Shown here: piece after piece, positions 61,381 to 64,000 of the stretch
Numbering within the stretch: the stretch's first letter is position 1
Layout of the letters: each line of letters opens with the position of its first letter
Assembly (NCBI GenBank): GCA_902563335.1
Contig: CACEWU010000001.1
Location: 1 to 64,000 of the forward strand
Direction: 5' to 3'
Length of the DNA stretch: 64,000 nt
DNA from: an uncultured Prochlorococcus sp.
Lineage (GTDB): Bacteria > Cyanobacteriota > Cyanobacteriia > PCC-6307 > Cyanobiaceae
The notes under the pieces: generated by a model
Databases searched by the model: none
Told to the model about the DNA's origin: nothing
What the model saw: only the letters and a program-made list of their open reading frames with translations
Made by a program: the position numbers and the translations under genes

Positions 61381-63420
61381 ATGCCTGAATATCATTTACA
61401 GGCTCCTTATACTCCCAAGGGGGATCAACCAAAGGCTATAGCAAGATTGGCTGAAGGGATTAACTTAGGAAAAAGATATCAGACTTTACTTGGTGCAACA
61501 GGAACTGGTAAGACATTTACTATTGCGAATGTTATTGCTCAGACTGGTCGCCCTGCTCTTGTTTTGGCGCATAACAAGACACTTGCTGCACAGCTTTGTA
61601 ATGAGTTGCGAGAATTTTTTCCGAATAATGCTGTTGAGTATTTTATTTCTTATTATGATTATTATCAGCCAGAGGCATATGTTCCAGTTAGCGATACTTA
61701 TATCGCTAAAACATCTTCAATAAATGAAGAAATAGATATGTTGCGGCATTCAGCAACAAGATCATTATTTGAGAGAACTGACGTTATTGTAGTTGCCTCA
61801 ATAAGTTGTATATATGGTTTAGGAATTCCAAGTGAATATTTAAAAGCATCAGTAAAGTTTACGGTAGGTGAAAGTATTGATCTTCGAGGTTCATTGAGAG
61901 AATTAGTGAATAATCAATATAGTAGAAATGATATTGACATTACAAGAGGTAGATTTCGAATCAAAGGAGATGTACTTGAAATTGGTCCAGCCTATGAAGA
62001 TAGGCTAATTCGAATAGAACTTTTTGGCGAAGAGGTTGAGGCGATTCGTTATGTAGATCCTATTACTGGAGAGATTTTGCAGAGCCTTGAGACTATTAGC
62101 ATCTACCCTGCTAAGCATTTTGTGACACCTAAGGATAGACTGGAATCAGCTATAAATGCAATTAAAGAAGAGTTAAAAGAACGTCTTCAGATTTTGAATG
62201 AGTCCGGAAAACTAATTGAAGCACAAAGGCTAAAGCAAAGAACTTCATATGATTTGGAGATGTTACGTGAGGTTGGTTATTGCAATGGTGTTGAGAATTA
62301 TGCGCGTCATTTAGCTGGTCGGGCTGAAGGCACACCGCCTGAATGTTTAATTGATTATTTCCCTGATAATTGGCTATTGGTTGTTGATGAGAGCCATGTA
62401 ACTTGTTCTCAGTTACATGCTATGTATAACGGTGACCAGTCTAGGAAAAAGGTTCTTATAGAACATGGTTTTAGATTGCCTAGTGCAGCAGATAATCGTC
62501 CATTGAAGAGTGAAGAGTTTTGGAGTAAGGCTAGGCAGACTGTTTTTATTAGTGCAACTCCTGGTGATTGGGAGTTGTCTCAAAGCAATGGTGAAGTTGC
62601 TGAGCAAGTTATTCGTCCTACAGGTGTTTTAGATCCTTTAGTAGAGGTTCGACCTACGGAAGGACAAATTGATGATTTATTAGCTGAGATTCGCAAAAGG
62701 GCTCTAAAAGAAGAACGTGTTTTGGTAACAACTCTTACTAAGAGAATGGCGGAGGATTTGACTGACTATCTTTCTGAAAATGAGGTAAGAGTTAGGTATT
62801 TGCATTCTGAAATTCATTCGATCGAGAGAATTGAAATTATACAAGACTTAAGATTAGGTGAATACGATGTGCTCGTTGGAGTTAACCTTTTGCGTGAAGG
62901 ATTAGATCTTCCTGAAGTATCTTTAGTTGTGATTCTTGATGCTGATAAAGAAGGCTTTTTGAGGGCAGAGAGGTCTTTGATACAGACAATTGGTAGGGCA
63001 GCTCGTCATGTAGAAGGTTTGGCAATTTTATATGCTGATAAACTTACAAATTCAATGGAAAGAGCAATTAGTGAGACTAATAGACGTAGAATTATTCAAG
63101 ATAATTATAATAAAAAATATGGAATAATACCTAAGCCAGCTGGAAAGAGGTCAAGCAATTCGATTCTTTCGTTCCTTGAATTGTCCAGGCGTATCCAAAA
63201 TGATGATCATAATTTTGTACAGATTGCTGGTGCAACTGCTGATTCCCTGGCTGATGATAATGAAGGCTTCTTAGAGCTGGATGCCCTACCAGAATTAATC
63301 AATGAATTAGAGGATAAAATGAAATCCATGGCCAAAGATTTAGAATTTGAGAAAGCTGCAAAATTGCGAGATCGAATTAGGAAGTTAAGAAATAGGTTGG
63401 TCGGTAGGAGTTCAGTTTAG
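61381..63420 (+). CDS. uvrB: Excinuclease ABC subunit B
   Basis: UvrB is the damage-verifying helicase-like core of nucleotide excision repair. Walker A is [13 protein letters not shown] (39-51), with [12 protein letters not shown] in the beta-hairpin region. LVVDESHVT holds motif II and [11 protein letters not shown] motif VI. The C-terminus carries the UVR domain ([30 protein letters not shown]) that binds UvrC. Length is 679 residues. A strong 15-bp hairpin lies in the leader. The next gene starts 2 bases after the uvrB stop. Confidence 0.98.
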   Translation: MPEYHLQAPYTPKGDQPKAIARLAEGINLGKRYQTLLGATGTGKTFTIANVIAQTGRPALVLAHNKTLAAQLCNELREFFPNNAVEYFISYYDYYQPEAYVPVSDTYIAKTSSINEEIDMLRHSATRSLFERTDVIVVASISCIYGLGIPSEYLKASVKFTVGESIDLRGSLRELVNNQYSRNDIDITRGRFRIKGDVLEIGPAYEDRLIRIELFGEEVEAIRYVDPITGEILQSLETISIYPAKHFVTPKDRLESAINAIKEELKERLQILNESGKLIEAQRLKQRTSYDLEMLREVGYCNGVENYARHLAGRAEGTPPECLIDYFPDNWLLVVDESHVTCSQLHAMYNGDQSRKKVLIEHGFRLPSAADNRPLKSEEFWSKARQTVFISATPGDWELSQSNGEVAEQVIRPTGVLDPLVEVRPTEGQIDDLLAEIRKRALKEERVLVTTLTKRMAEDLTDYLSENEVRVRYLHSEIHSIERIEIIQDLRLGEYDVLVGVNLLREGLDLPEVSLVVILDADKEGFLRAERSLIQTIGRAARHVEGLAILYADKLTNSMERAISETNRRRIIQDNYNKKYGIIPKPAGKRSSNSILSFLELSRRIQNDDHNFVQIAGATADSLADDNEGFLELDALPELINELEDKMKSMAKDLEFEKAAKLRDRIRKLRNRLVGRSSV

Positions 63421-63422
63421 CT

Positions 63423-63992
63423 ATGCGTAAATTGTCTGTTTACTTTACAAGAAGAATCTTTTTTAGCATAACTAAATTTAGCACAATCATAGGTATTGTA
63501 TTTGTAACTCATGTTGTATCTGCATTAGCACAGACAGGTAAAAATTTTTCAATCTATGCTGATAAATCGTCTAGTCATGTTTACTCCTACATTGACACTC
63601 AACTTCTTTGTAGTAAAGAACCTGAATTGGCGAGTGCAATACTTAATGTAGGTAGAAAATTGGGAATTGAAGTCATTTCAGGTGAGCCTAAATTGAAGGG
63701 CAAGGATGCAACTTATGAAGCTATGTATGGGAAGCTGGGGACAATTACCTTACGAGATAGAACTATGTCTTTACAGGTATATTGTCAATTAATAACTCAT
63801 GAGTTTATTCATGTTCTTCAACACTTGAATGCAGATCTGCAAGGAGTAGAGCCTCTAGGCTGGCCATTAAATTCTGATTCAATTAATTATTATGGATCAT
63901 TGCAGGAAGCTGAGGCTTATACCTATCAAAATCATGCTGGACGTGTATTAAATCTTTTAGTAAAAGCTTTGCAAAAAAGTTCTAAAAAATAA
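63423..63992 (+). CDS. Predicted exported protein with an HExxH motif
   Basis: A 189-residue protein. Residues 1-37 are basic then hydrophobic (RKLSVYFTRRIFFSITKFSTIIGIVFVTHVVSALAQT), with likely signal cleavage after ALA. Residues 126-130 read HEFIH, a zinc metalloprotease motif (HExxH), followed by LQHLN, and the later QEAEAYTYQNHAG (161-173) holds a glutamate that could be the third ligand, as in gluzincins. It is a candidate secreted zinc protease, not proven. It starts 2 bases after uvrB, and the gene is complete just before the window end. Confidence 0.7.
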   Translation: MRKLSVYFTRRIFFSITKFSTIIGIVFVTHVVSALAQTGKNFSIYADKSSSHVYSYIDTQLLCSKEPELASAILNVGRKLGIEVISGEPKLKGKDATYEAMYGKLGTITLRDRTMSLQVYCQLITHEFIHVLQHLNADLQGVEPLGWPLNSDSINYYGSLQEAEAYTYQNHAGRVLNLLVKALQKSSKK

Positions 63993-64000
63993 ATATTTTT

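Overview
The window looks like chromosome of a marine picocyanobacterium, most likely a low-light-type Prochlorococcus. This is inferred from several things seen here: AT-rich but not extremely AT-rich coding DNA, very short intergenic spaces, the sulfolipid pair sqdB/sqdX, two acyl-lipid desaturases, a cyanobacterial ssl1498-type membrane protein, a group 2 sigma factor, cobA, and many small proteins of the kind found only in picocyanobacteria. I see no phage, transposon, CRISPR array or plasmid genes, so this is core-genome backbone, not an island.

Layout. 1-7.7 kb: 5' part of polyphosphate kinase, a GNAT acetyltransferase, a TrpD2-like protein, a doubtful small gene with a strong palindrome, cobA, the folate genes pabB-pabC (ATGA overlap) and queC. 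7.7-18.5 kb: a long minus-strand run with queE, pyrG, a sigma factor, aspS, gcvT, speE-speB (ATGA overlap), mazG and a DUF2227 protein; it also holds an 80-residue Cys-rich protein on the plus strand and an unlisted 58-residue gene. 18.5-27.5 kb: tRNA-Val(UAC), an IscA-type protein, valS, a TVP38 membrane protein, ligA, a SprT-like protease and several conserved hypotheticals. 27.5-35.4 kb: chorismate lyase (apparently starting at CUG), mnmG, dnaB, rplI and two desaturases on either side of an HTH-like protein. 35.4-44 kb: a PLP lyase, gcvH-gcvP, sqdX-sqdB, a small membrane protein and thiG. 44-55 kb: a TPR protein, rplT-rpmI, a SpoIID-like protein, a family 2 glycosyltransferase, and the minus-strand run tig, clpP, clpX, LRAT-like, dnaX. 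55-64 kb: asd-dapA, RNase J, tilS, a DUF561 protein, uvrB and a secreted HExxH protein.

How the genes fit together. The P, T and H proteins of glycine cleavage are encoded in two separate blocks; the L protein is not here. pabB/pabC and chorismate lyase both draw on chorismate, for folate and for plastoquinone. queC/queE supply 7-deazaguanine for tRNA queuosine. tig-clpP-clpX form a protein folding and degradation cluster, and dnaX and dnaB are replisome parts.

The observations most worth checking are a slippery A7 run in dnaX that would give a 409-residue gamma-like product, a CUG start behind a perfect Shine-Dalgarno for chorismate lyase, a perfect 15-bp hairpin next to the uvrB ribosome binding site, and a protein-like minus-strand reading frame near 3.5-3.9 kb with no usual start codon. 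No clearly new multi-gene system was found.
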